A DNA stretch of 64,000 nt from Methylobacterium sp. Leaf104 (lineage in GTDB: Bacteria; Pseudomonadota; Alphaproteobacteria; Rhizobiales; Beijerinckiaceae), in the NCBI RefSeq assembly GCF_001422885.1, contig NZ_LMMZ01000034.1:313055-377054 (forward strand), in the 5' to 3' direction. Shown piece after piece: positions 42,515 to 51,655 of this stretch; positions within the stretch are counted from its first letter, which is position 1; each line of letters opens with the position of its first letter. Below the pieces are notes generated by a model. The model ran no database searches. It had not been told where the DNA came from and was given only the letters and a program-made list of their open reading frames with translations. A program made the translations under genes and the position numbers.

Positions 42515-43487
42515 GAACATGTCCGGGCTTTCCCTGCGGGACCTCGAATACGTCGTCGCCGTCGCGGAAGAGATGCATTTCGGCCGGGCCGCCGAGCGCT
42601 GCAACGTCAGCCAGCCGACGCTCAGCGTCCAGGTCCGCAAGCTGGAGGACCTCCTCGGGCTCGCGCTGTTCGAGCGCGGCCATCGCCGGGTGATGCTGAC
42701 CCCGGCGGGGCAATCCATCGTGCGCCAGGCCCGCGTCGTGATGGCCGAGGCCCAGCGCCTCCTGGTGCTGGCGAGCGAGGGCCGCGGCGCGCCGCTCACC
42801 GGCCGTCTCGTCCTGGCGGCGATCCAGACGCTCGGCCCCTACCTCTTTCCGCTGATCCTGCGCACCCTGCGGCAGGAATTTCCGCTCCTCGCCCTGGCCT
42901 TGAGCGAGGCGCGCACCGCCGAGATCCTGGAAGGTCTGCGCAACGGCCGCATCGACGCCGCCCTCGTCTCCCTGCCGGTGCCGGCCTCGGGGCTCACCGT
43001 GTCGCCCCTGTTCGTCGAGCCGTTCCAACTCACCTGCCCGGCTGAGCATCCCTTGGCCCGGGGCGGGGCGCTTCGGGCGACCGACATCGCCGGGCCGGAC
43101 CTCCTCCTTCTCGACGAGGGCAACTGCCTGCGCGACCAGACCGTGGCCGCCTGCGGCGCCGGCTCGGCCGCCGGGCGCCACGCCACCAGCCTGGAAACCC
43201 TGCGCTCGATGGTGGCGGCGGGCGCCGGCTACACCCTGCTCCCCACCCTGGCGGTGCCCTCCGGACCCGATCCGAGCGGCCTGACGGTGACGCGCAGCTT
43301 CGACGTGGACGGGCCCGGCCGCACCGTCGCCCTCGCCTGGCGCACCAGCGACCCGCGCGCCGACGGCCTCGCGCATCTGGCCGCGTTCTTCCGCGCCCAC
43401 GCGCCGGCGGGCACCACCGCCTGCCGCGACGACGGCATGCCACGTCCGCGCGCCGCGCGCCGTGACAGCGTCGCCGATCCGGTGTAG
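42513..43487 (+). CDS. oxyR: OxyR-type LysR peroxide regulator
   Basis: A 324-aa LysR-type regulator. The helix-turn-helix is in residues 8-66 (DLEYVVAVAEEMHFGRAAERCNVSQPTLSVQVRKLE). The two peroxide-sensing cysteines are at Cys205 and Cys214 (DEGNCLRDQTVAACG), with the same nine-residue spacing as Cys199/Cys208 of E. coli OxyR, so disulphide activation is likely conserved. The divergent katA is the expected target. The C-terminal 25 residues are a variable basic tail. An alternative ATG lies at 42519. Confidence 0.94.
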   Translation: MNMSGLSLRDLEYVVAVAEEMHFGRAAERCNVSQPTLSVQVRKLEDLLGLALFERGHRRVMLTPAGQSIVRQARVVMAEAQRLLVLASEGRGAPLTGRLVLAAIQTLGPYLFPLILRTLRQEFPLLALALSEARTAEILEGLRNGRIDAALVSLPVPASGLTVSPLFVEPFQLTCPAEHPLARGGALRATDIAGPDLLLLDEGNCLRDQTVAACGAGSAAGRHATSLETLRSMVAAGAGYTLLPTLAVPSGPDPSGLTVTRSFDVDGPGRTVALAWRTSDPRADGLAHLAAFFRAHAPAGTTACRDDGMPRPRAARRDSVADPV

Positions 43488-43562
43488 CGCCCGGCGCGAC
43501 GGGCATTCCTGCCCGTCCCTCACCCGGCATCCGAATCCCGGCATCCAATCCCCGGCATCTCC

Positions 43563-44612
43563 GTGCTCTCACTGCGCTTCATCGGCCGTTGGGCGGCTCT
43601 TCTCGCGGCCTCCGGCCTCCTGGCCTACGCCCTCGACCATGCGCATTTCCCGGCGGCCCTCCTGCTCGGGCCGATGGTGGCGGCCATCGCATTCGGGGTC
43701 GGCGGCGCCGACCTCTCGGTGCCCAAGTTCGGCTTCCAGGCCGCCCAGGCGATGATCGGCTGTCTCGTGGCGCACACCGTCACGGGCGACATCGTCGCCA
43801 CGGTCGTGGATGACGGCTTCCTGATCCTCGCCGTGGTTCTCGTCACCGTCCTGGTCGGCGGGGCGGTCGGCTGGGCCCTGACCCGCCTGCGCGTCCTGCC
43901 GGGCTCCACCGCCGCCTGGGGCTCGTCGCCCGGCGGCGCCGCCGCCATGGTGGCGATGTCGGAGGAATACGGCGCCGACCCGCGCCTGGTCGCCTTCATG
44001 CAGTACGTCCGGGTGGTGGCCGTGGTGCTGTCGGCCTCCGTCATGGCGCGGCTTCTGACGAACGTCGCGGACGTGGTCCCGGCGCCCGACCCCATGAGCG
44101 TGGCGCCGCTCGCGATCCTGGCGACGCTGGCCGTCGCCGCCTGCGGGGCGGCCCTGGCCAAGCTCCTGCGCCTGCCCGCCTTCGCCCTCACCGGGCCGAT
44201 GCTTCTGGGTGCGGCCCTGCACGCGTCCGGCCTCGTCTCGATGGCCCTGCCGATGCCGCTCCTCGACCTCGCCTACGCCACCATCGGCTGGTATGTCGGC
44301 CTGCGCTTCCGCCGCGAGACCCTGCGCGAGACCTTCGGGGCGCTGCCCGGCATCGTCATCGCGACCCTCGGGGTCATCGCGCTCTGCGGTGGCTGGGCCT
44401 ACGGCCTGACCTTCCTGCTGCCCATCGACTTCCTCACCGCCTACCTCGCCACCAGCCCGGGCGGCCTCGATTCGGTGGCGATCATCGCGGTCGGCTCCAA
44501 GGTCGACGTCTCCTTCGTCCTCGCGGTACAGACGCTGCGGCTGTTCGTGGTGCTGGTGACGGGTCCGATCGTGGCGAAGTGGATCGCCCGCGGTGCGCCG
44601 GCGGCGCCCTGA
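43563..44612 (+). CDS. AbrB-type integral membrane protein (COG3180)
   Basis: A 349-aa protein with about ten hydrophobic segments arranged as two similar halves; GSSPGGAAAMVAMSEEYGAD and ATSPGGLDSVAIIAVGS are the matching inter-helix motifs. The family is often mislabelled 'AbrB transcriptional regulator' or 'ammonia monooxygenase' and is probably a transporter. It starts at GTG (43563). The downstream dgkA starts one base after its stop, so both are on one message. Confidence 0.88.
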   Translation: MLSLRFIGRWAALLAASGLLAYALDHAHFPAALLLGPMVAAIAFGVGGADLSVPKFGFQAAQAMIGCLVAHTVTGDIVATVVDDGFLILAVVLVTVLVGGAVGWALTRLRVLPGSTAAWGSSPGGAAAMVAMSEEYGADPRLVAFMQYVRVVAVVLSASVMARLLTNVADVVPAPDPMSVAPLAILATLAVAACGAALAKLLRLPAFALTGPMLLGAALHASGLVSMALPMPLLDLAYATIGWYVGLRFRRETLRETFGALPGIVIATLGVIALCGGWAYGLTFLLPIDFLTAYLATSPGGLDSVAIIAVGSKVDVSFVLAVQTLRLFVVLVTGPIVAKWIARGAPAAP

Positions 44613-44613
44613 G

Positions 44614-44970
44614 ATGCACGCCCTCTACCTCGCCTTCCTGAATTCCTGGCGCGGCCTCTTGCACGGCGCCCGGACCGAGCGGGCGGTGCGCCTCGAGCTC
44701 GTGCTCCTCCTCCTCGGCCTGCCCCTGGCGCTGGTGCTCGGCTCCGGCCTCTGGGTGCGGGTGGCCCTGGTGGCGAGCCTGCTCCTGATGCTCGCCGCCG
44801 AGTTCCTCAACACGGCGGTGGAGAAGCTCTGCGACCATCTCCATCCGGGTCAGCACCCTAGGATCGGGATCGTCAAGGACCTCGCTTCGGCCGGGACCTT
44901 CTCCGCACAGGGGATCGCGGCCCTGGTCTGGGCGGCGGCGCTGTTCGAGCGGCTCTCCAGCCTTCCCTGA
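44614..44970 (+). CDS. dgkA: diacylglycerol kinase, DgkA type
   Basis: A 118-aa, three-helix membrane kinase that recycles diacylglycerol to phosphatidic acid. SWRGLLHGARTERAVRLEL is the amphipathic N terminus, and AAEFLNTAVEKLCDHLHP and KDLASAGTFSAQGIAAL carry the conserved Glu, Asn, Lys and Asp residues of the active site. In some genomes such proteins act on undecaprenol instead. The ATG at 44614 was chosen because the residues encoded just before it overlap the AbrB-type gene. Confidence 0.92.
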   Translation: MHALYLAFLNSWRGLLHGARTERAVRLELVLLLLGLPLALVLGSGLWVRVALVASLLLMLAAEFLNTAVEKLCDHLHPGQHPRIGIVKDLASAGTFSAQGIAALVWAAALFERLSSLP

Positions 44971-45119
44971 CGTCATTCGAAAAACGATTCCGGAGAAGAT
45001 CCGCCGGTTTCGTAAAGAACCAAGGGCCGGCGCGGTCTGGACACGCCCGATACGGTCCTCCAACGCTGAACCTACGGTCGGCCCCTGTCGGAACGACCTG
45101 AGTCAGCCGAGGTGCGTTC

Positions 45120-46178
45120 ATGGCAGTCGCCACAATCCTGAGACAAACACTGCTCGGCCTGAGCGGTCTACTTCTCCTGATACATCCAGCGGGTGCGGCC
45201 GATCTGCCGAAGATCGCCGTGATCGCGACCGGCGGCACGATCGCGATGAAGCTCGACCCCACCACCCACGCGCCGGTGCCCGCCCTCTCGGGCGAGGATC
45301 TCGTCGCCGCGGTCCCGAAGCTGAAGGACATCGCCGCGATCGCCGTGACGGAGTTCAGCAACGTCCCGAGCGACTACATGGGACCGGACCGCTGGCCCGC
45401 CCTGTCCCGCAAGGTCGACGAGATCCTGGCCGACCCGTCGGTCCGCGGCGCCATCGTCCTGCACGGCACCGATACGCTGGACCAGACCGCCTACTTCCTC
45501 GACCTGACCGTGAAGAGCGACAAGCCCATCGTGCTGGTGGGCGCCCAGCGCAACGCCTCCGACTGGGATTCGGACGGATCGCGCAACCTCCTCAACGCGG
45601 CCCGGCAGATCCTCGCCGACGGCGCGACCGGCATGGGCGTGACGGTGACGCTCAACCATCACATCAATGCCGCCCGCGAGGTCCGCAAGACGCACACGAG
45701 CAACGTCGAGACCTTCAATTCGGGCGATGCCGGCTTCCTCGGTTACGTCGACGAGGACCGCGTGATCTTCAGCCGCAAGTCGCTGCGCCGTCAGACGCTT
45801 CCCCTGCCCGACCGGATGCCCCGGGTCGATCTCGTCGCGATGTATGCGGGTGCCGACGGCAGCCAGGTGCGCCATGCCGCCGAGACGGGCGCCGAGGCCA
45901 TCGTCGTCGAAGCCTATGGCTGGGGCAACATGAACGCCGAGATGCACGACGCGATCAAGGACGTCATCGCCAGGGGCGTGCCCGTGGTCGTGGCCACCAA
46001 GGTCTATAACGGGCGCGCGCTGCCGGTTTACGGCTTCAAGGGCGGTGGCAACACGCTGCTGAAGGCCGGGGCGGTCTTCGCCGACGACCTGACGCCGGAC
46101 AAGGCGCGCATCCTCACCCTGATCGCCCTGCCGACGACCAGGAACCGGGCGGCGCTCCAGGCCCTGTTCGACAGGTAG
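45120..46178 (+). CDS. ansB: periplasmic type II L-asparaginase
   Basis: A 352-aa amidohydrolase with a signal peptide (MAVATILRQTLLGLSGLLLL, cut near GAA-DLP). Catalytic threonines are Thr40 (VIATGGTIAM) and Thr117 with Asp118 (VLHGTDTLDQTAYFLDL); ETFNSGDAGFLGYVD and EAYGWGNMNAEMHDAI are further family blocks. It hydrolyses asparagine (and often some glutamine) in the periplasm, feeding aspartate and ammonia to the cell. The 149-base gap upstream holds no obvious operator. Confidence 0.94.
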   Translation: MAVATILRQTLLGLSGLLLLIHPAGAADLPKIAVIATGGTIAMKLDPTTHAPVPALSGEDLVAAVPKLKDIAAIAVTEFSNVPSDYMGPDRWPALSRKVDEILADPSVRGAIVLHGTDTLDQTAYFLDLTVKSDKPIVLVGAQRNASDWDSDGSRNLLNAARQILADGATGMGVTVTLNHHINAAREVRKTHTSNVETFNSGDAGFLGYVDEDRVIFSRKSLRRQTLPLPDRMPRVDLVAMYAGADGSQVRHAAETGAEAIVVEAYGWGNMNAEMHDAIKDVIARGVPVVVATKVYNGRALPVYGFKGGGNTLLKAGAVFADDLTPDKARILTLIALPTTRNRAALQALFDR

Positions 46179-46191
46179 GTGGGACGGCACG

Positions 46192-46575
46192 ATGGCGACG
46201 GACTACAGCCGGGCGGGACCGGCCGGTTGGGTCCGGCAGGTCGGCCCCGTCCGTCTCCATCTGAGCGACGAGAACGGGGCGCCGAGCCCGGCGCAGGCCG
46301 CGGTCGCCGCGGTCGTGGCTGCGTCGCTCGGCTCCCTGCGCGACAAGGCCGCGTCCTATCTCGATCTGTTCGTGGACCGGGCCAGGGCCTGCGGCCGTGC
46401 CGATGAGCCCTGGTGGCTCGACGCGATCGAGTTCCGCGACCACGCCGGCTCGGATCCGCTCTGCTACGCGCTCCACTTCACCCTGGAGGGCGACGCGGAC
46501 GGTCTCTGGAGCGTGGACATGCGGGTCCTGGCGGACGCACACCGGCCGTTCCGCTTCGAGTGCCGCCAGGGCTGA
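46192..46575 (+). CDS. hypothetical protein downstream of asparaginase
   Basis: A 127-aa soluble protein, 13 bases after the asparaginase stop, so probably co-transcribed. A helix (SPAQAAVAAVVAASLGSLRDKAASYLDLFVDRA) is followed by a beta-rich half (WWLDAIEFRDHAG, YALHFTLEGDADGLWSVDMRVL, HRPFRFECRQG), which looks like a compact alpha+beta domain. No family recognised and no signal peptide. Confidence 0.62.
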   Translation: MATDYSRAGPAGWVRQVGPVRLHLSDENGAPSPAQAAVAAVVAASLGSLRDKAASYLDLFVDRARACGRADEPWWLDAIEFRDHAGSDPLCYALHFTLEGDADGLWSVDMRVLADAHRPFRFECRQG

Positions 46576-46730
46576 TCCGGCCCGTCCGCGCCGGCCCGTG
46601 TCGAGGCCTGCGCCTCGGTGCGGCGCCGAGGCGATTCAGGACTGCATCCACCTCGCTCGCTTCTGCGGCTCCGAAGGTCTATGTGCGGGCGACATCCCAC
46701 GCACCGCGCCACCCCGGAGCTCGTGTCTCC

Positions 46731-48272
46731 TTGACCGACTACATCCGCAAGATCCTCACCGCCCGCGTCTACGACGTCGCCATCGAGAGCCCGCTCGATC
46801 CGATGCCGCGCATGTCGGCGCGCCTCGCCCGCCCGGTGCTCCTGAAGCGCGAGGATCTGCAGCCGGTGTTCTCGTTCAAGCTGCGCGGCGCCTACAACAA
46901 GATGTCGGGGCTCGACCCCGCGCTGCTCGCCAAGGGCGTCGTCTGCGCCTCGGCCGGCAACCACGCCCAGGGCGTGGCCCTCGCCGCCGCCCGCCTGAAC
47001 GTGCGCGCGGTGATCGTGATGCCGCGCACCACCCCGGCGATCAAGGTCGATGCCTGCCGGGCCCGGGGCGCCGAGGTCATCCTGTTCGGCGACGCCTTCG
47101 ACGAGGCCCTGGGCCATGCCCGGGAGCTGGAGGCGCGCGACGGCCTGACCTTCCTGCATCCCTTCGACGATCCGGACGTGATCGCCGGCCAGGGCACCAT
47201 CGGGATGGAGATCCTGACCCAGCATTCCGGGCCGATCGAGGCGATCTTCGTGCCCGTGGGCGGCGGCGGCCTGGCGGCCGGCATCGCCACCTTCGTCAAG
47301 TACCTGCGCCCCGAGACCAGGGTCGTCGGCGTCGAGCCCGACGACGCCGCCTGCATGGCCGCGGCGCTCGCGGCCGGGAAACGCGTGGTGCTGCCCACCG
47401 TCGGCCTGTTCGCCGACGGCGTCGCCGTGCGGGAGGCGGGCGCGGAGACCTTCCGGCTCTGCCGCGAGTTCCTCGACGAGGTCATCACCGTCGACACCGA
47501 CGCCATGTGCGCGGCCGTGAAGGACATCTTCGACGACACCCGCGCCATCTCGGAGCCCTCGGGCGCCCTGGCGCTGGCCGGCGCCAAGGCCTACGCCGCG
47601 CGCCAGGAGGGCGGGACCGGCACGCTGGTGGCGATCTCCAGCGGGGCGAACCTGAACTTCGACCGCCTGCGCCACATCGCCGAGCGCGCCGAGATCGGCG
47701 AGCAGCGCGAGGTCCTGCTCGGCGTCACCATCCCCGAGCGGGCGGGCGCCTACCGCGCCTTCATCCAGACCCTGGGCCCCCGGGCGATCACCGAGTTCAA
47801 CTACCGCTACGCGGCCGGCGCCAACGCGCAGATCTTCGTCGGGATCAACCTCGCGGGCGGCCTTCGCGAGAAGCACGCCCTCATCGACTCGCTGAGGGCC
47901 GCCGGCTACCGCGCCGTCGACATGAGCGACAACGAGATGGCCAAGGTCCACATCCGCTACATGGTCGGCGGGCGCGCCACCGGCCTCGCCGACGAGCGCC
48001 TGTACCGCTTCCAGTTTCCGGAGCGGCCCGGCGCCCTGATGAAGTTCCTCGACGCCCTCGGCGACGGCTTCGACATCACCCTGTTCCACTACCGCAACCA
48101 CGGCGCCGATTACGGCCGGGTGCTCGCCGGCATCGACGTGCCGCCGGCCGAGCGCGCCCGCTTCGATGCGGCCATCGAGGCGCTGCACTACCCCTGCGTC
48201 GACGAGACCGACAATCCAGCCTACCGGATGTTCCTCGACGACGGGCGCGGCGGCGCGGACGCGGCGGCCTGA
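46731..48272 (+). CDS. ilvA: threonine ammonia-lyase, biosynthetic
   Basis: A 513-aa PLP enzyme that deaminates threonine to 2-oxobutanoate, the first step of isoleucine synthesis. PLP Lys50 is in VFSFKLRGAYNKM, and SAGNHAQGVALAAARL and VGGGGLAAGIATFVK bind the cofactor. Two C-terminal ACT-like regulatory modules (about residues 325-410 and 415-500) indicate isoleucine feedback control. The start is TTG at 46731; no in-frame ATG lies near the family start, and the long upstream frame overlaps the preceding gene. Confidence 0.95.
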   Translation: MTDYIRKILTARVYDVAIESPLDPMPRMSARLARPVLLKREDLQPVFSFKLRGAYNKMSGLDPALLAKGVVCASAGNHAQGVALAAARLNVRAVIVMPRTTPAIKVDACRARGAEVILFGDAFDEALGHARELEARDGLTFLHPFDDPDVIAGQGTIGMEILTQHSGPIEAIFVPVGGGGLAAGIATFVKYLRPETRVVGVEPDDAACMAAALAAGKRVVLPTVGLFADGVAVREAGAETFRLCREFLDEVITVDTDAMCAAVKDIFDDTRAISEPSGALALAGAKAYAARQEGGTGTLVAISSGANLNFDRLRHIAERAEIGEQREVLLGVTIPERAGAYRAFIQTLGPRAITEFNYRYAAGANAQIFVGINLAGGLREKHALIDSLRAAGYRAVDMSDNEMAKVHIRYMVGGRATGLADERLYRFQFPERPGALMKFLDALGDGFDITLFHYRNHGADYGRVLAGIDVPPAERARFDAAIEALHYPCVDETDNPAYRMFLDDGRGGADAAA

Positions 48273-48363
48273 GACCGGACCGTCGAGACCGTCGGGCGCA
48301 CTGATGGCGCGTCCGATTGACCGGCCCTCGATGCACGCGCCGAGGCAGTCACAACAACTCAGG

Positions 48364-48407
48364 GTATTCACATCACCATGACTGGTGGTGGTATTTTGAA
48401 TACTTTT
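48364..48407 (+). terminator. AT-rich hairpin with T run after ilvA
   Basis: GTATTC (48364-48369) pairs with GAATAC (48398-48403), enclosing an inner CATCACCA/TGGTGGTG hairpin; TTTT follows. It lies 90 bases after the ilvA stop in unusually AT-rich DNA. Terminator role is inferred. Confidence 0.5.
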
Positions 48408-48485
48408 CTGGAGCTCGACCGCGAAAGTTTTACTTCAACATTTGGGCCTAGAAGCGGCGTCCGAATTCCTCACCGGTCGCCTCGA

Positions 48486-50636
48486 ATGCCGCGTCTTACC
48501 AGTCTCAACGTCCGCCTCCCGGCGATCACCGTCGGGCTGGCGCTTGTCAGCGCCACCGTCATGGGTGGTCTGAGCTGGTACAGCGCCCGGTCCGGCCTCG
48601 TCGACGCGGCCCAGGAGCGCCTGCAATTCGCGGCCTCGGCCCGCAAGGCCGGCATCGAGCTGATCGCCGAGCGCGTCGGCGGCGACCTCGTCACGGTGGC
48701 GGGCAACCCGCAGGTCGCCGGCAATTTCGGTGACCTCGTCGAGGCCCTGGACCCGGCCAAGTCCGACTTCGCCAACCTCGTCCGGACCTATACCGGCGGC
48801 GCCACCCTCGAGGCGCGCCTCGGTGCCGAAGCGGCCGGGTCGATGTACGGCCGGCGGCACGCCAAGGTGCAGGAGGTTGCCCGCAAGCTCCTCGAGCGCC
48901 CGGGCTACGCCGACCTCGTCTTCGTCTCGGAGGACGGGCGCATCGTCTACACCACGACCAAGGGTGCCGATTTCGGCCGCGCGCTAGCCGAGCCCGAGCT
49001 CGCTTCGACGGGTCTTGCCCGCCTCGTCGCGCGGCTGAAGACCGCCGACCCCGACGCGACGCTCTACGAGGACTACGCCGCCTATCCGACGGAGGCGGTT
49101 CCGTCGGCCTTCATCGGCCGGGCCATCGCCCGCCGCGCCAACGTCGCGATGGGCACCGGCCAGGACGCGTCGCGCATCGGCTTCGTTCTGCTGCGCCTGA
49201 CGCCCACCCTCTTCGACCGGACCCTCTCGGACCGCGGCGGCCTCGGCGAGACCGGCCAGGTCATGGCCGTCGGAGCGGACGGCGCCCTGCGCAGCAACCC
49301 GCCCCTGTCCCGCTCCGTCGTCGCCGGCAAGCCCGCCACGGCGCTCGGCCTCGACAAGGGCGATCTCGCGGGCAATCGCCCCTTCACCTATACGAGCGGC
49401 ACCGGCCACCGGATGGCGGCCACCGCCCGCGTGTCGGTTCTCGGCGCGCCCTGGACGATCATCGCCGAGCAGGCCGAGGACGAGACCCTCGCGGCCGTCG
49501 GCACCCTCACCCGCGCCCTGGCGGTGACGGCGCTCGCCGTCCTGGCCGTCACGGCGATCCTCGGGCTTCTGTTCGCCCGCACCATCGTCGCCCCCCTGGG
49601 CGCCCTCACCCGCGCCCTGCAGGCGCTGGCCCGCCGGGAGGCCCTGGCCGAGGTGCCGGGCAGCCGCCGGGCGGACGAGATCGGCGACATCGCCCGGGCC
49701 GTCGTCACCATCCGCGACATCTCGCTGGAGGAGGCCGCGCAGCAGCTCAAGACCACCGAGGCGGCGCGCCTGCGCGAGGAGACCGAGCGCCGGACCCTGC
49801 TGCGCGACCTCGCCGACCGCTTCGAGCGCTCCGTCGGCGGCATCGTCGGCACCGTCTCGCAGGCCTCCAGCGACCTGCAGGGTGCCGCGACCGGCATGAC
49901 CGAGGCGGTGGCCGGCACGGCGCGGCGCTCCACCTCCGTGGCGGCGACCGCGCAGGAGACCGCCGGCAACGTCAACGCCGTGGCGGTGGCGGCCGAGGAG
50001 CTCGGCGCCACGGTCGGGGAGATCGGCCGCCAGGTCGAACAGGCCTCCACCATGTCCGCCCAGGCCGTCGACGAGGCGGGACGCACGGCCGCCACCATGC
50101 AGACCCTGTCCGATGCCGCGACCCGGATCGGCGATGTCGTCGGCCTCGTCTCGCAGATCGCCAGCCAGACCAATCTCCTGGCGCTGAATGCCACGATCGA
50201 GGCGGCGCGGGCCGGCGAGGCGGGGCGCGGCTTCGCGGTGGTCGCCGCCGAGGTGAAGAACCTCGCGGAGCAGACCAGCCGTGCCACCACGGAGATCGCC
50301 GAGCAGGTCGACGCCATCCGCTCGGCCACCACGGGCGCCACCGGCGCGATCCGCAGCATCGTGACGCGGATCGAGGGCATGAGCGTCGTCACCAGCAGCA
50401 TCGCCGCCGCAGTCGAGGAGCAGGGCGTGACGACCCAGGAGATCGTCCGCAACATGGGCCAGGCCTCCTCGGGCACCGGCGCCATGAGCCAGGACATCGA
50501 GGCGGTCGCCCGCTCGGCGGCCGAGGCCGGCGCGACGGCCGATCAGGTCCAGCGTGCCTCCGCCGACCTGTCCCGCCAGTCCGAGCAGCTGCGCACGGAA
50601 GTCGCCGGCTTCCTCGCCACCGTCCGGGCCGCCTGA
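48486..50636 (+). CDS. methyl-accepting chemotaxis protein
   Basis: A 716-aa transmembrane chemoreceptor. TM1 spans about residues 12-32, a long periplasmic sensor about 33-340 (Cache-like by length; not identified further), TM2 343-365 (ALAVTALAVLAVTAILGLLF), then HAMP to about 420. The cytoplasmic four-helix signalling tip is unmistakable at about 557-585 (QIASQTNLLALNATIEAARA then FAVVAAEVKNLAEQT), which binds CheA/CheW. No C-terminal NWETF-like pentapeptide. Ligand unknown. Confidence 0.95.
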   Translation: MPRLTSLNVRLPAITVGLALVSATVMGGLSWYSARSGLVDAAQERLQFAASARKAGIELIAERVGGDLVTVAGNPQVAGNFGDLVEALDPAKSDFANLVRTYTGGATLEARLGAEAAGSMYGRRHAKVQEVARKLLERPGYADLVFVSEDGRIVYTTTKGADFGRALAEPELASTGLARLVARLKTADPDATLYEDYAAYPTEAVPSAFIGRAIARRANVAMGTGQDASRIGFVLLRLTPTLFDRTLSDRGGLGETGQVMAVGADGALRSNPPLSRSVVAGKPATALGLDKGDLAGNRPFTYTSGTGHRMAATARVSVLGAPWTIIAEQAEDETLAAVGTLTRALAVTALAVLAVTAILGLLFARTIVAPLGALTRALQALARREALAEVPGSRRADEIGDIARAVVTIRDISLEEAAQQLKTTEAARLREETERRTLLRDLADRFERSVGGIVGTVSQASSDLQGAATGMTEAVAGTARRSTSVAATAQETAGNVNAVAVAAEELGATVGEIGRQVEQASTMSAQAVDEAGRTAATMQTLSDAATRIGDVVGLVSQIASQTNLLALNATIEAARAGEAGRGFAVVAAEVKNLAEQTSRATTEIAEQVDAIRSATTGATGAIRSIVTRIEGMSVVTSSIAAAVEEQGVTTQEIVRNMGQASSGTGAMSQDIEAVARSAAEAGATADQVQRASADLSRQSEQLRTEVAGFLATVRAA

Positions 50637-50755
50637 GCGCGGGCGGGCCGTGCCCCCCGCCTGGGCCGTCGGCGCCCGCCGGCCATGTCCCGACAAGGGT
50701 TGACCCCCCGGCGGGCTCGGGCCCAATGCCCCGGCTCAACCGGGACCCCTCGCCG

Positions 50756-51655
50756 ATGCCGCCGCTCCTCGCCCTGCCCTTCCCCGCCATCGATCCGGTG
50801 GCGGTGGCGATCGGGCCGATCACCATCAAGTGGTACGCCCTGGCCTACATCGTCGGCCTGCTCGGCGGCTGGTACTACGCGCGCCGGCTGGTGGCGGCGG
50901 ACCGCTACTGGGGCGTGGTGCGGCGCCCGAGCCTGAACGACATCGACGACCTCATCGTCTGGGTGGCCCTGGGCGTCGTCCTCGGCGGGCGCATCGGCTA
51001 CGTCCTGTTCTACAACCTGCCCCTCTACCTCGCCGATCCCGTCGAGATCCTGGCCATCCGCAACGGCGGCATGTCCTTCCATGGCGGCTTCCTCGGCGCC
51101 GTGCTGGCGATGGTGCTGTTCGCCCGCGCCCGCAAGCTCCAGGCCCTCACCCTCCTCGACCTCGCCGGCGTGGTGGTGCCGATCGGGCTGTTCTTCGGGC
51201 GCATCGCGAATTTCGTGAACGGCGAGCTCTGGGGCCGCATCGCCCCGGACTTCCCCTATGCCGTCGTCTTCCCCACCGGCGGCCCCCTGCCCCGTCACCC
51301 GAGCCAGCTCTACGAGGCGGCCACCGAGGGCGCGCTCCTGTTCGTCGTGATGATGATCGCGGTGCGCGCCAACGGCTTCCGCAGGCCCGGCCTGATGGGC
51401 GGGATCTTCGTCCTGGGCTACGCCATCGCCCGGACCTTCTGCGAGTTCTTCCGCGAACCGGACCGACAGCTCGGCTACCTGTTCGGCACCGAGACCTGGT
51501 CCACCGGCGGCATCACCATGGGGATGGTGCTGTGCGTGCCGATGGCGCTGGTCGGCCTGACCGCCATCGTCCTGGCCCTGCGCGGCGCCACGCGCCCGCG
51601 CGTCCCGGCGGAGGAGGCCGGTCCCGTCTCGCCCGCCAAGGTCGACGCGGCGTGA
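50756..51655 (+). CDS. lgt: phosphatidylglycerol-prolipoprotein diacylglyceryl transferase
   Basis: A 299-aa inner-membrane enzyme of lipoprotein maturation. It has about seven membrane helices, the GGMSFHGGFLGAVLAM block and the Lgt signature GRIANFVNGELWGR with the essential Arg and Glu. The ATG at 50756 (MPPLLALPFPAIDPVAVAIG) fits the family better than 50726. Its stop overlaps the next gene's GTG by 4 bases. Confidence 0.97.
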   Translation: MPPLLALPFPAIDPVAVAIGPITIKWYALAYIVGLLGGWYYARRLVAADRYWGVVRRPSLNDIDDLIVWVALGVVLGGRIGYVLFYNLPLYLADPVEILAIRNGGMSFHGGFLGAVLAMVLFARARKLQALTLLDLAGVVVPIGLFFGRIANFVNGELWGRIAPDFPYAVVFPTGGPLPRHPSQLYEAATEGALLFVVMMIAVRANGFRRPGLMGGIFVLGYAIARTFCEFFREPDRQLGYLFGTETWSTGGITMGMVLCVPMALVGLTAIVLALRGATRPRVPAEEAGPVSPAKVDAA

